64,000 nt of DNA, from positions 62,001-126,000 of the forward strand of contig JADJHR010000005.1 of the NCBI GenBank assembly GCA_016707445.1, in the 5' to 3' direction. The translations under genes were made by a program, and so were the position numbers. This DNA comes from Rubrivivax sp. GTDB taxonomy: Bacteria > Pseudomonadota > Gammaproteobacteria > Burkholderiales > Burkholderiaceae_C. The notes under the pieces are model-generated. The model ran no database searches, had not been told where the DNA came from, and saw only the letters and a list, made by a program, of their open reading frames with translations. Position 1 is the first letter of the stretch; each line of letters begins with the position of its first letter. Positions 1 through 16,499 of the stretch are shown here, piece by piece.

Positions 1-1
1 C

Positions 2-540
2 AACCTGCGGCTGCTTTACGGCTACATGTGGGCGCACCCGGGCAAGAAGCTGCTGTTCATGGGCGGTGAATTCGGCCAGGGCCGAGAGTGGTCGCACGAG
101 CGCGCGCTGGACTGGGACGCGCTGGGCCACGACAAGCACCGCGGCCTGCAGCGCTGGGTGGAGGACTTGAACCGCCTTTACCGCAGCAGGCCGGCCCTGT
201 ATGAGCTCGACTTCGACGCCGCCGGCTTCGAATGGATCGACGGTGGTGATGCCGAACTCAGCGTGCTGGCCTTCTTGCGCAAGGCGCGCGATGGCTCGGC
301 GGTGCTCGTGGTGGCCAATTTCACACCGGTGCCGCGCGACAACCACCTGATCGGCGTGCCGCAGGCCGGGCGTTGGCGCGAACTGCTCAACAGCGACGCC
401 GGGCTGTACGGCGGCAGCGGCATCGGCAACCTGAGTCGGGTCGACACCGTGCCGGTGGCCGCGCACGGCCGCTACCAATCGCTGAACCTGCGCTTGCCGC
501 CATTGGCGGTGTTGATCCTCGAGCATGACGGGCAGGGGTC

Positions 541-544
<4 letters not shown>
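2..544 (+). CDS. glgB: 1,4-alpha-glucan branching enzyme, C-terminal part (5' end outside window)
   Basis: Glycogen branching enzyme cuts alpha-1,4 glucan chains and re-attaches them by alpha-1,6 links. Only the last ~180 residues are present; the frame is open to the left edge. The family signature GYMWAHPGKKLLFMGGEFGQ is near the start, followed by the usual WSHERALDWD segment, a small beta-rich C-terminal domain (VLVVANFTPVPRDNHLIGVP) and the typical ending. The stop TGA overlaps the ATG of glgE (ATGA), so the two are translationally coupled. In a GlgE-pathway operon, GlgB branches the polymer that GlgE extends. The identification is firm despite truncation. Confidence 0.95.
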
Positions 545-2568
<2,024 letters not shown>

Positions 2569-2578
2569 GGACCTGCGA

Positions 2579-5941
<3,363 letters not shown>

Positions 5942-5961
5942 AGGACTGAAGGAGTACAGCG

Positions 5962-6654
5962 ATGCAGAACATCGACGTCTTGCTCGAACCCGTGCGCGGC
6001 CTGCTGCTGCAGATCGGCGCCTTTCTGCCGCGCGTGGCGCTGGCGGCCGCCATCCTGGCGATCGGCTGGCTGCTGGCCAAGGGCCTGCGCCTGGGCATGG
6101 TGAAGGCCTTGCGCGCATTGAATTTCCACGTGCTGACCGAGCGCGCCGGCATCGACGGCTTCGTGCAGCAGGGTGGCAGCGAGCACGACACCACCGACCT
6201 GTTCGGCTGGCTGGTCTATGCGCTGGTGATCCTGGCGTCGCTGATCATCGCGTCCAACAGCCTGGGCCTGAGCCAGGTCACCGACCTGCTCGGCCGCGTG
6301 ATGCTGTTCCTGCCCCGGGTGCTGGTGGCGCTGCTGGTGATCGTCTTCGGCAGCTACTTCGCGCGTTTTGTCGGTGGCGCCGTGCGCGGCTACTGCAAGC
6401 GCGTGGACATCAGCGACGGCGACCTGCTGGGCCGTCTGGCGCAGTACGGCGTGATGGTCTTCGTCGTGCTGCTGGCAGTGGACCACCTGGACATCGGCGG
6501 CGGGCTGATCCAGCAGACCTTCCTGATCCTGCTGGCCGGCTTGGTCTTCGCCGCTGCGCTGGCGCTCGGCCTGGGTGCCCGTGAGCGCGCAGCGCAGCTC
6601 ATCGAACGCTGGTTCCCGCCCGACGAGGCGGTCGGCAAGGGCGTCAAGCGTTGA
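5962..6654 (+). CDS. conserved-TM-helix membrane protein (MscS/CmpX-like, lacks channel domain)
   Basis: A 230-residue inner-membrane protein with about five hydrophobic segments (near residues 20-45, 75-100, 110-135, 155-175, 180-200). Two segments carry the repeated pattern of the conserved TM-helix family often fused to small mechanosensitive channels: FLPRVALAAAILAIGWLLAK and FLPRVLVALLVIVFGSYFAR. The beta domain and pore helix of MscS are absent, so it may be an accessory or tension-sensing protein rather than a channel. A GGAG ribosome site lies 9 bases before the ATG. It sits inside the trehalose/glucan operon, and its stop overlaps a possible TTG start of glgX. Its role is unknown; an osmotic link is inference. 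Confidence 0.8.
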   Translation: MQNIDVLLEPVRGLLLQIGAFLPRVALAAAILAIGWLLAKGLRLGMVKALRALNFHVLTERAGIDGFVQQGGSEHDTTDLFGWLVYALVILASLIIASNSLGLSQVTDLLGRVMLFLPRVLVALLVIVFGSYFARFVGGAVRGYCKRVDISDGDLLGRLAQYGVMVFVVLLAVDHLDIGGGLIQQTFLILLAGLVFAAALALGLGARERAAQLIERWFPPDEAVGKGVKR

Positions 6655-6708
6655 CGGTGGCCGCGCGGCCGATCGACGCGGTCTGGCCGGGTCGTCCGAC
6701 GCCGCGCG

Positions 6709-8801
<2,093 letters not shown>

Positions 8802-8805
<4 letters not shown>

Positions 8806-10628
8806 AGCGCCAGCACCTGATGCCGTTCGGGCCCCGTCGCCAGGCCGACGGGACGGTCTGCTTCCGACTCTGGGCGCCCGGCGCCCAGCGCGTCGACCTG
8901 CTGGCCGGCGATGTGGCGCAGACCATGCAGGCCTTGGACGACGGTTGGTTCGAAGCCACGCTGGCGCGGGCCGAACGCGGACTGCGCTATGCCTTTTGCA
9001 TCGACGGCGGCCTGACGGTGCCCGACCCGGCCTCGCGCCACAACCCAGACGACGTGCACGGCCGCAGCGCCCTGACCGACCCGCTGGCCTTCGACTGGCC
9101 CGATGGCGACTGGCTTGGTCGGCCCTGGCACGAGGCGGTGATCTACGAACTGCATGTCGGCTGCTTCACGCCGGCCGGAACGTTCCGGGCTGCCATCGCG
9201 CGCCTGGACGATCTGGTGGCACTGGGCATCACCGCGATCGAGCTGATGCCGGTGGCCGACTTTCCCGGTCGCCGCGGCTGGGGCTACGACGGCGTGCTGC
9301 CTTTCGCCCCCGAAACCAGCTACGGCACGCCCGACGATCTGAAGGCCCTTGTGTCCGCCGCGCACCAGCGTGGACTGATGGTGTTGCTGGACGTGGTCTA
9401 CAACCACTTCGGACCCGAGGGCAACTACCTGCACGCCTACGCACCCGACTTCTTCGATCCGGCGCTGCACACGCCCTGGGGCGCGGCCATCAACTTCCAG
9501 GGCCCGGGCAGCCGCTGGGTGCGCGACTTCTTCATCCACAACGCGCTGTACTGGCTGCAGGAGTTCCACTTCGACGGCCTGCGCATCGACGCCGTGCACG
9601 CCATGCACGACCGTTCGTCGCCGCATGTCGTGGACGCGCTGGCACAGGCCGTGCGCGACGGGCCGGGCCGCACGCGCATCGTGCACCTGGTGCTGGAAAA
9701 CGAGGCCAACGACGCCCGACACCTGCAGCGTGACGGCGAAGGCCGACCCGTGTTGGCCAACGCGCAGTGGAACGACGACCTGCACCACGCGCTGCACGTG
9801 CTCGCCACCGCCGAGATCGATGGTTATTACGCCGACTATGCCGAGCAACCCGTGGCCCTTCTGGGCCGCGCGCTGGCCGAGGGCTTTGCCTTCCAGGGCC
9901 AGGCTTCGGCCTTTCGCGGCGGCACGCCGCACGGCACGCCCAGCCGCGCGCTGCCGCCACTGGCCTTCGTCAATGGTCTGCAGACTCACGACCAGGTCGG
10001 CAACCGTGCCTTCGGCGAACGCATCGCGCAGCTGGCGGGCGCAGCAAAGCGTGACGGGGCCCTGCGCGCGCTGCTGCCTTGCGTGCTGCTGGCACCGGCG
10101 GTGCCGATGCTCTTCATGGGTGAAGAGTTCGCCGCGTCGACGCCCTTCTTGTACTTCTGCGACTTCGAAGGCGATCTGGCGCGTGCCGTCACGGCCGGCC
10201 GCCGCAACGAGTTCGGTCGATTCCTGCGCTTTGGCGACCCGGCGCTGCGCAGCCGCATCCCCGATCCCAACGACGAGGCCACGTTCGAGCGCAGCCGGTT
10301 GAACTGGGCCGAGCGCAGCCGCCCCGGCCACGCCGACTGGCTGGCGCTGTACACCCATCTGCTGCAACAGCGCCGACGTGTGCTGGTGCCGCTGCTGCCG
10401 CGCGTGCGCAGTGGCACCTGGCAGCTGGCGGCGCCGGGATTGCTGCAGGTGCGCTGGCCGCTTGACGGTGGCGGTGCCCTGCACGTGCTGGCCAACCTGG
10501 CGCCGACGGCGGCGGCCGTGGATGATGGGCTGCCGGCAGGGCTGGGCCTGTACCGCAGCCACGATGGGGCGCGCGGGGCCGATCTGCCGCCCTGGTTCGT
10601 CGACATCACGCTGCAAGGCGTGGCGTGA
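8802..10628 (+). CDS. treZ: malto-oligosyltrehalose trehalohydrolase
   Basis: TreZ releases free trehalose from the maltooligosyl-trehalose made by TreY. The 608-residue protein has an N-terminal CBM48-like domain (FRLWAPGAQRVDLLAGD) and a GH13 barrel. Candidate catalytic residues are D263 (LRIDAVHAMHD), E299 (LVLENEAND) and D397 (THDQVGNRA). MGEEFAASTPFLYFCDF is a typical TreZ segment. The start is fixed by the ATGA overlap with glgX, and the stop overlaps the GTG of treY. The gene order glgX-treZ-treY is the classical route from glycogen to trehalose. Confidence 0.96.
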
Positions 10629-13567
10629 CCCGCCCGCCACGAGCCGACGCGCTGCAGGCCATCGTGCCGCGCGCCACCTACCGCGTGCAGCTGCACGCCG
10701 GCTTTCGCTTCGCCGACGCGCAGGCCCTGCTGCCCTACCTCGACGGGCTGGGCATCAGCCACCTGTACTGCTCGCCCTTCCTGCGCGCGCGGGCCGGCAG
10801 CCTGCACGGCTACGATGTCGTCGACCATGGCGAGATCAACCCCGAGATCGGCGGCCGAGCCGACTTCGACGCGCTGGTGCAGGCTCTGCACGAAAGGGGC
10901 ATGGGCCTGCTGGCCGATGTGGTGCCCAACCACATGGGCGTGCTGGGCGGCGACAACGCCTGGTGGCTGGACGTGCTGGAAAACGGCGCCGCCTCGGCCT
11001 TTGCGCAGCACTTCGACATCGACTGGCAGTCGGCCGACCCGCTGCTGACCGGCCGCGTGCTGTTGCCGATGCTGGGCGGCCAGTACGGCGTGGTGCTCGA
11101 GCGCGGTGAACTGCAGCTGCAGTTCACGCCAGCGCTCGGCCGTTTCACGCTGAACCACTTCGAACACCGGTTGCCGATCGACCCGCGCACCTATGGCACG
11201 CAGCTGCGGCGTGCGGCTGCCACCTTGGGACCCGGCGAGCTGCCGATGCATGCGCTGCGCGCCCTGGCCGAGCTGATCGAGCGTTTCGAACGTCTGCCCG
11301 CTCACGACAGCGACGACCCGGATGCCGTTGCGCAGCGGCAGCACGACAAGACCCGGCTCAAACAGGAGCTCGCCTTGCAGCTGCAGGCGCAGCCGGCATT
11401 GGCGCGCGTGATCGCTGAACGCGTGAATCTGCTCAACGGTGTCGTCGGGGTGCGCCACAGCTTTGACGCGCTGGACCGACTGATCGACGCGCAACCGTAC
11501 CGACTGGCGCACTGGCGCGTGGCCGGTGACCAGATCAACTATCGGCGCTTCTTCGACGTCAACGAGTTGGCAGCGCTGCGCATGGAGCGGCCCGAGGTCT
11601 TCGAGGCCACGCATGCGCTGCTGTTGAGCCTGGCCGCCGAGGGTGCCATCGACGGCCTGCGCATCGACCATCCCGATGGCCTGGCCGACCCGGCGGCCTA
11701 CTTCCGCCGCCTGCAGACGGGCTACGCGCACAAGGCCGGACTGCCGCTGGCCGACCCGGTGGGCCAGCCGCTGCCGCACAAGCCGCTGTACGTGGTGATC
11801 GAGAAGATCGTCGCACCGCACGAGCAGGTGCCGGCCGACTGGGCGGTGCACGGCACCACCGGCTATCGCTTTGCCAACGTCGTCAACGGCCTGTTCATCG
11901 ACGCTGCGGCCAAGGCCCGGCTGGACCGCTGCTGGCGCGCCCACGTCGGCGACGAGGCCGAGGACTTCGACACGCTGTCATGGCGCTGCCGGCACGAGGT
12001 GATGGCCGGCGCACTGGCCGGCGAACTGACGGTGCTGGCCACTGCGCTGCACCGGCTGGCGCGTGAGGACCGGCGCACACGCGACTTCACGCTCAATCTG
12101 CTGCGCCGCGCACTGGCCGACGTGGTGGCATCGTTGCCGGTCTACCGCACCTACATCGTCGACAAGCCGAGCGCACAGGACCGTCGTCTGGTCGACTGGG
12201 CGATCGGCCGTGCGCGCCGGCGCAGCCTGGCGGCCGACGCCAGCGTGTTTGACTTTGTGCGCCGCGTGCTGCTGGGCCGGCCCTTGGCCGGCGCACCGCC
12301 GGGGCTGGGTGAGCGTTACCAGGCCTTTGCGCGCCGGCTGCAGCAGTACAGCTCGCCGGTGGCAGCCAAGGGCATCGAGGACACGGCGCTGTACCGCCAC
12401 CATCGGCTGATCGCGGTCAACGACGTCGGCGGTGACCCCGATGCCTTCGGCACCTCGGTGACCGCCTTCCACGCGGCCAGCCGCGACCGCGCGCAGCGCT
12501 GGTCGCACACCATGCTGGCCTCGTCGACACACGACGCCAAGCGTTCGGAAGACGTTCGGGCGCGCATCGACGTCATCAGCGAGATGCCGGCCGCATGGCG
12601 GCTGACCGTGCGCCGCTGGACGCGCATGAACCGCCGCCACAAGCGCACGGTGAACCACGTGACGGCGCCCTGCCGCAACGACGAGTACCTGCTGTACCAG
12701 ACCCTGGTGGGCTGCATGCCGGCGGGACATCTGGACGATGCTGCGCTGGCCGCGCTGACGCAGCGTGTGGACGCGGCGATGCTGAAGTCGGCGCGCGAAT
12801 CCAAGCTGATCACGGGCTGGATCAACCCCAATGCGGCTTACGAGGCGGCGCTGTCGGGCTTCGTGCACGCCGCGCTCGAACGGCGTGACAGCAACCTGTT
12901 CCTGGCCGACCTGCAGGCCACGGCGCCGCTGTTTGCCTGGTACGGCGCCTTGAACAGCACGTCGATGGCAGCGATCAAATGCCTGTCACCGGGTGTCCCC
13001 GACTTCTACCAGGGGCACGCCGCGATCGAGCTGACGCTGATGGACCCCGACAACCGACGCCCGATCGATCTGCCGCGGCGCCACGCGCTGCTGCAGCGGG
13101 CGCGGGCTGCGGCAGGCCTGGCCGATGAGGCCGGGCGCGCTGCCGAACTGCATGACTTGCTGGCGCACATTGCCGATGGCGAGGCCAAGTTCCGTGTCAC
13201 CTGGACCGCGCTGCAGCTGCGGCGTTCACACCAGGGCCTGATGCAGCACGGCGCCTACCTGCCGTTGGCGGTGCAGGGCCGATACGCCACCCATGTGCTG
13301 GCCTTTGCACGCCAGGCCGGCAGCCGCTGGGTGGTCGTGATCGCGCCGCGCCTGTATGCGTCGCTCGGCCTGGCGGTCGGCCAGCCGCCGATCGCGGGGT
13401 TCTGGGCCGACACCCGTGTCGACCTGCCGGCTGGCCTGCCGCTGACCGAGGCCCTGGGCGGGCGCCGGCATTTGACCACGGGCCAGGGCCTGGCGCTGGC
13501 CGATGTGCTGCGCGACTTTCCCATCGCCTTGCTGGCCACGCCCGACGAGCAGCAGCTTGCGGGATGA
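10625..13567 (+). CDS. treY: malto-oligosyltrehalose synthase
   Basis: TreY converts the reducing-end alpha-1,4 linkage of maltodextrins to the alpha,alpha-1,1 linkage of trehalose. The 980-residue length is slightly above the usual 700-950. The N-terminal signature ATYRVQLHAGFRFADA and YCSPFLRARAGSLHGYDVVD are typical. Catalytic residues are D348 (LRIDHPDG), E393 (VVIEKI) and D637 (SSTHDAKRSED). The GTG start overlaps the treZ stop as GTGA, and the gene ends in an ATGA overlap with the next glycosidase. Identification is firm. Confidence 0.96.
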   Translation: MTRPPRADALQAIVPRATYRVQLHAGFRFADAQALLPYLDGLGISHLYCSPFLRARAGSLHGYDVVDHGEINPEIGGRADFDALVQALHERGMGLLADVVPNHMGVLGGDNAWWLDVLENGAASAFAQHFDIDWQSADPLLTGRVLLPMLGGQYGVVLERGELQLQFTPALGRFTLNHFEHRLPIDPRTYGTQLRRAAATLGPGELPMHALRALAELIERFERLPAHDSDDPDAVAQRQHDKTRLKQELALQLQAQPALARVIAERVNLLNGVVGVRHSFDALDRLIDAQPYRLAHWRVAGDQINYRRFFDVNELAALRMERPEVFEATHALLLSLAAEGAIDGLRIDHPDGLADPAAYFRRLQTGYAHKAGLPLADPVGQPLPHKPLYVVIEKIVAPHEQVPADWAVHGTTGYRFANVVNGLFIDAAAKARLDRCWRAHVGDEAEDFDTLSWRCRHEVMAGALAGELTVLATALHRLAREDRRTRDFTLNLLRRALADVVASLPVYRTYIVDKPSAQDRRLVDWAIGRARRRSLAADASVFDFVRRVLLGRPLAGAPPGLGERYQAFARRLQQYSSPVAAKGIEDTALYRHHRLIAVNDVGGDPDAFGTSVTAFHAASRDRAQRWSHTMLASSTHDAKRSEDVRARIDVISEMPAAWRLTVRRWTRMNRRHKRTVNHVTAPCRNDEYLLYQTLVGCMPAGHLDDAALAALTQRVDAAMLKSARESKLITGWINPNAAYEAALSGFVHAALERRDSNLFLADLQATAPLFAWYGALNSTSMAAIKCLSPGVPDFYQGHAAIELTLMDPDNRRPIDLPRRHALLQRARAAAGLADEAGRAAELHDLLAHIADGEAKFRVTWTALQLRRSHQGLMQHGAYLPLAVQGRYATHVLAFARQAGSRWVVVIAPRLYASLGLAVGQPPIAGFWADTRVDLPAGLPLTEALGGRRHLTTGQGLALADVLRDFPIALLATPDEQQLAG

Positions 13568-14790
13568 TCGTGGGCATGCCGCCCAGTCCTGATCCGTCCG
13601 ATCTGATCGAGATCTGCCAAGCGCGCGCCCTGGCGCTGCTGCAGCACAACCTGGTGCCGCAGGGCATCCTGGCGGCCACGCGCACGCCGGCATCCGAGGC
13701 GCGGCGCTACACGCGCATTTTCGGGCGTGACGCGGCGATCTGCGTGATGGCGATGTGCGGCAGTGGCGTCGCCGCGCTGGAGCAGGGTGCCGTGGCCAGC
13801 ATCGACGCGCTGGCGGCACAGCAGGCGGCCAACGGGCAGATCGCCAAGTACGTCGACCCGCAGCACAACGACGCCGATTTCTGGTACCTGGGCTGCATCG
13901 ATGCCACGCTGTGGTGGCTGCTGGCCGCCGATCATCTGCGCCGCCACAGCCTGTTGCCGGGGGTCGTCATGCGTTGGGCGCGCGAGATCGAGCGCGCGCT
14001 GTCGTGGCTGCTGGCGCAGGAGCACCAGCGCTTGCGGCTGCTGCAGCAGAACGAGGCCAGCGACTGGGCCGACATCATGCCGCGCTCGGGCTATGTGCTG
14101 TACAGCAATGCGCTGTGGCTGGCGGTGAAGCAGCGCTTCGCACTGGCCGGGTGCGACGCCACCCGACACCATTTCAACCACCTGTTCAACCCCTACCGGC
14201 CTGACCTGCCCGACTACCACCGCGCGCGGCTGCTGCAGCACTATGCGCGGCGCAGTCGGCGCGACCCGGGGCTGTACCTGAGCTTCGTCAATTTCGCCAG
14301 CTTCGGCAGCGAAGGCGATGTCTTCGGCAACCTGCTGGCGATCCTGTGCGGCGCGGTGGATGGCGACGCCGGGCTGCGCATCGTGAAGACGCTGCAGGCC
14401 GCGCACGCGGCCGACCCCTACCCGATCCGCGTCGTACTGCATCCGCTGTCGCGTGCGCACGAACTGTGGCGGCCCTACATGGGGCGGCACCAGCAGAACG
14501 AGCCGCACCAGTACCACAACGGCGGCATCTGGCCCTTTGTCGGCGGCTTCTGGGTGCTGGCACTGCTGCGGCTGGGGCTGCGCGACGCCGCGCGGCAGGC
14601 GCTGCAGCAGCTGGCCGCGGTGAATGCGCTCGACGACTGGCGCTTCACCGAATGGCTGCACGGCCGCACGCTGGCACCGATGGGCATGGCGGGGCAGAGC
14701 TGGAACGCGGCCACCTTCTTGCTGGCGCGGCGCGCGGCGGCCGGCACAGGTGCGCGCCTCGGTGTCGATTTGCTGGCGTCGACGGGTTGA
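13564..14790 (+). CDS. (alpha/alpha)6-barrel glycosidase, GH100-invertase-like / debranching-type
   Basis: A 408-residue soluble protein, last gene of the operon, overlapping treY by ATGA. Motifs resemble the alkaline/neutral invertase (GH100) and amylo-alpha-1,6-glucosidase superfamily: RIFGRDAAICVMAM near 57-70, DADFWYLGCIDATLWWLL near 101-118, NEASDWADIMPRSGYVLYSN near 163-182 and HNGGIWPFVGGFWVLAL near 319-335. Such proteins are often labelled glycogen debranching enzyme by genome pipelines, but the WYLGCIDATLWW and ASDWADIMPRSG boxes are closer to invertase-like proteins. The substrate cannot be settled from sequence: an alpha-glucan branch point fits the operon, and sucrose is the alternative. 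No signal peptide is seen. Confidence 0.72.
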   Translation: MIVGMPPSPDPSDLIEICQARALALLQHNLVPQGILAATRTPASEARRYTRIFGRDAAICVMAMCGSGVAALEQGAVASIDALAAQQAANGQIAKYVDPQHNDADFWYLGCIDATLWWLLAADHLRRHSLLPGVVMRWAREIERALSWLLAQEHQRLRLLQQNEASDWADIMPRSGYVLYSNALWLAVKQRFALAGCDATRHHFNHLFNPYRPDLPDYHRARLLQHYARRSRRDPGLYLSFVNFASFGSEGDVFGNLLAILCGAVDGDAGLRIVKTLQAAHAADPYPIRVVLHPLSRAHELWRPYMGRHQQNEPHQYHNGGIWPFVGGFWVLALLRLGLRDAARQALQQLAAVNALDDWRFTEWLHGRTLAPMGMAGQSWNAATFLLARRAAAGTGARLGVDLLASTG

Positions 14791-14861
14791 CCTTGGATCG
14801 GTAAGACAAGCAGGGAAACCCCGGTGCCTGAGCCGGCCTGGCGGCAAGTCGGCTGCATACA

Positions 14862-15353
14862 ATGAAAACAGCCATGTTCCATTCCATCAGTCTGTTCGCC
14901 GTTCTGTTCGTCTTCTGGTTGCTGCTGTCGGGGTATTTCACGGCCTTCCTGCTCACGGCCGGTGTCGGCTCGGCGCTGGCGGTGGTGTGGTTCGCGCGCC
15001 GCATGGACGTGGTCGACCACGAAGGCCACCCGATCCACCTGGCCGTGCCGGCGCTGCTGTCGTACTGGCCCTGGCTGATCAAGGAGATCGTGAAGTCGGC
15101 CTGGGACGTGAGCCGCATCATCCTCGACCCCAGGCTGCCGATCAGTCCGACGCTGGTGCGCTTCAAGCCCGGCCAGAGCAGCGACGTGGGGCTGGTGATC
15201 CACGCACAGTCGATCACGCTGACCCCGGGCACCATCACGATCGAGGCCGCGCCGCATGAGTTCCTGGTGCATGGCCTGACGCGCGCCGGCGCCCTGGCCG
15301 TGGTCGACAGCGAGATGGACCGCCGTGTGACGGCCTGCGAGGACCGCAGCTGA
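14862..15353 (+). CDS. mnhE: Na+/H+ antiporter subunit E
   Basis: First gene of the Mrp-type operon; a small membrane subunit. The 163-residue protein starts with a hydrophobic pair (ISLFAVLFVFWLLLSGYFTA) and carries the MnhE segment around LIKEIVKSAWDVSRIILDP, followed by SITLTPGTITIE and the C-terminal EFLVHGL. The ATG at 14862 is used here, but the ATG at 14874 (MFHSISLF) gives the more usual family N-terminus. A TACAAT box at 14858-14863, which might be a -10 element, would place transcription start between the two. That box has no clear -35, so it is not listed as a promoter. Confidence 0.9.
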   Translation: MKTAMFHSISLFAVLFVFWLLLSGYFTAFLLTAGVGSALAVVWFARRMDVVDHEGHPIHLAVPALLSYWPWLIKEIVKSAWDVSRIILDPRLPISPTLVRFKPGQSSDVGLVIHAQSITLTPGTITIEAAPHEFLVHGLTRAGALAVVDSEMDRRVTACEDRS

Positions 15354-15637
15354 TGTTTGCGGCTGCGGCACTCGCCCTCCTGGCCACGCTGGCCCTGGCG
15401 CTGGTGCGTGCGGCGCTGGGCCCGACCCTGTTCGATCGCGCACAGGCCGCCAACACCGTGGGCACCACGGCGATGCTGCTGCTGGCGGTGATGGGTTTTC
15501 TGAACGGCCGGCCCGAATTTCTCGACCTGGCCATCGTCTACGGCCTGCTCAACGTGATCGGCACGATCGCGGTGCTGAAGTACTTTCGGCGCGGCAATCT
15601 GGGCGACCCCGGCATCGACGAGGAACCCGCCCAGTGA
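15353..15637 (+). CDS. mnhF: Na+/H+ antiporter subunit F
   Basis: A 94-residue MrpF-like subunit with three predicted membrane helices (AAAALALLATLALALVRAA; TVGTTAMLLLAVMGFLNG; LDLAIVYGLLNVIGTIAVLK). GPTLFDRAQAAN after helix 1 is the family signature. The ATG overlaps the mnhE stop by one base (TGATG), and the stop overlaps the GTG of mnhG, so all three are coupled. The E-F-G order is the same as in the archaeal Mbh operon (mbhA-B-C). Confidence 0.9.
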   Translation: MFAAAALALLATLALALVRAALGPTLFDRAQAANTVGTTAMLLLAVMGFLNGRPEFLDLAIVYGLLNVIGTIAVLKYFRRGNLGDPGIDEEPAQ

Positions 15638-15963
15638 CGCTGCTGCTCGACCTGCTGAGCTGGGCCCTGCTGCTGGCCGGTGGCTTTTTCTGCGTGGTCG
15701 GCGCCGTGGGCCTGGTGCGCATGCCCGACTTCTACACCCGCATGCACGCAGCCAGCGTGGTCGACACCCTGGGCGCCGGGCTGGTGCTGCTGGGCCTGCT
15801 GCTGCAGGCCGGCTTCACGCTGGTGGCGGTCAAGCTGCTGATGCTGGGCCTGCTGATCTTCTTTGCCAGCCCCACGGCCACGCATGCGCTGGCGCGCGCC
15901 GCGCTGCTGCGTGGCCTGCGGCCATTGCTGGCCGACGAGGAGGAACCGACATCGAAACCCTGA
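15634..15963 (+). CDS. mnhG: Na+/H+ antiporter subunit G
   Basis: A 109-residue MrpG-like subunit. The helix 1 / loop signature GAVGLVRMPDFYTRMHAA is clear, followed by two hydrophobic helices (LGAGLVLLGLLLQAGF and LLMLGLLIFFASPTATHALA). The GTG start overlaps the mnhF stop. Its last codons (DEEEPTSKP) contain a strong purine-rich stretch, GAGGAGGAA at 15937-15945, which looks like the ribosome-binding site for the next subunit. Confidence 0.92.
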   Translation: MTLLLDLLSWALLLAGGFFCVVGAVGLVRMPDFYTRMHAASVVDTLGAGLVLLGLLLQAGFTLVAVKLLMLGLLIFFASPTATHALARAALLRGLRPLLADEEEPTSKP

Positions 15964-15971
15964 TCATCAAC

Positions 15972-16499
15972 GTGCTGATGCTGCTGATGGCGATCACCGT
16001 GATGGTGATCGCGCGCAGCCGCAACCTGTTCGGCGTGGTCGTGCTCGGCGGCCTGTACAGCTTCCTGATGGCCACCGTGCTGGTGGCCATGGACGCGGTC
16101 GACGTGGCGATGACCGAGGCCTCGGTCGGCGCCGGCATCTCCACCGTGCTGCTGGTGGGCGCGCTGGCCTTGTGCAAGAGTGAGGAGACCAAGCCGCTCG
16201 ACATGCCCTGGCGCGCGCTGCTGGTGTCGGGCTCGGTCGGCGCCATGCTGGTCTACGGCAGCTTCGGCCTGCCCGAGTTCTCCGATCCCCAGGCCCCGAT
16301 CCACCAGCATGTGGTGCCGCGCTACCTGAACGACATCCAGCAAGAAGTCGATGTGCCCAACGTGGTGACCGCGGTGCTGGCCAGCTACCGCGGCTACGAC
16401 ACGCTGGGCGAGACCACGGTGGTCTTCACCGCCGGCGCCGGCGTCATCGCACTGCTGCGGCGGCGGCGCCCCAAGGCGGCGCAAGGTGGCCCGGCATGA
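15972..16499 (+). CDS. Mrp/Mbh antiporter subunit corresponding to the C-terminal part of MrpA (MbhD + MbhE domains)
   Basis: Membrane subunit of the antiporter. The N-terminal part contains AMTEASVGAGISTVLLVGAL, the MbhD/DUF4040 signature. The C-terminal part contains YRGYDTLGETTVVFTAGAGV, the MbhE signature. In ordinary Mrp operons these are the last segments of the large MrpA; here they stand alone, as in the archaeal Mbh complex. The conventional GTG start at 15972 has no ribosome site and cuts into helix 1. In-frame upstream codons are CTG 15960, whose CTGA overlap matches the operon's style, and ATC 15951, 5 bases after GAGGAGGAA, giving IETLIINVLMLLM. The true start is probably one of these. 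Confidence 0.85.
   Translation: MLMLLMAITVMVIARSRNLFGVVVLGGLYSFLMATVLVAMDAVDVAMTEASVGAGISTVLLVGALALCKSEETKPLDMPWRALLVSGSVGAMLVYGSFGLPEFSDPQAPIHQHVVPRYLNDIQQEVDVPNVVTAVLASYRGYDTLGETTVVFTAGAGVIALLRRRRPKAAQGGPA

Noticed and set aside
14835..14870. Promoter with TACAAT before mnhE
   Set aside because: The -10-like box overlaps the first possible start codon and has no recognisable -35 at the right distance; left as a remark only.
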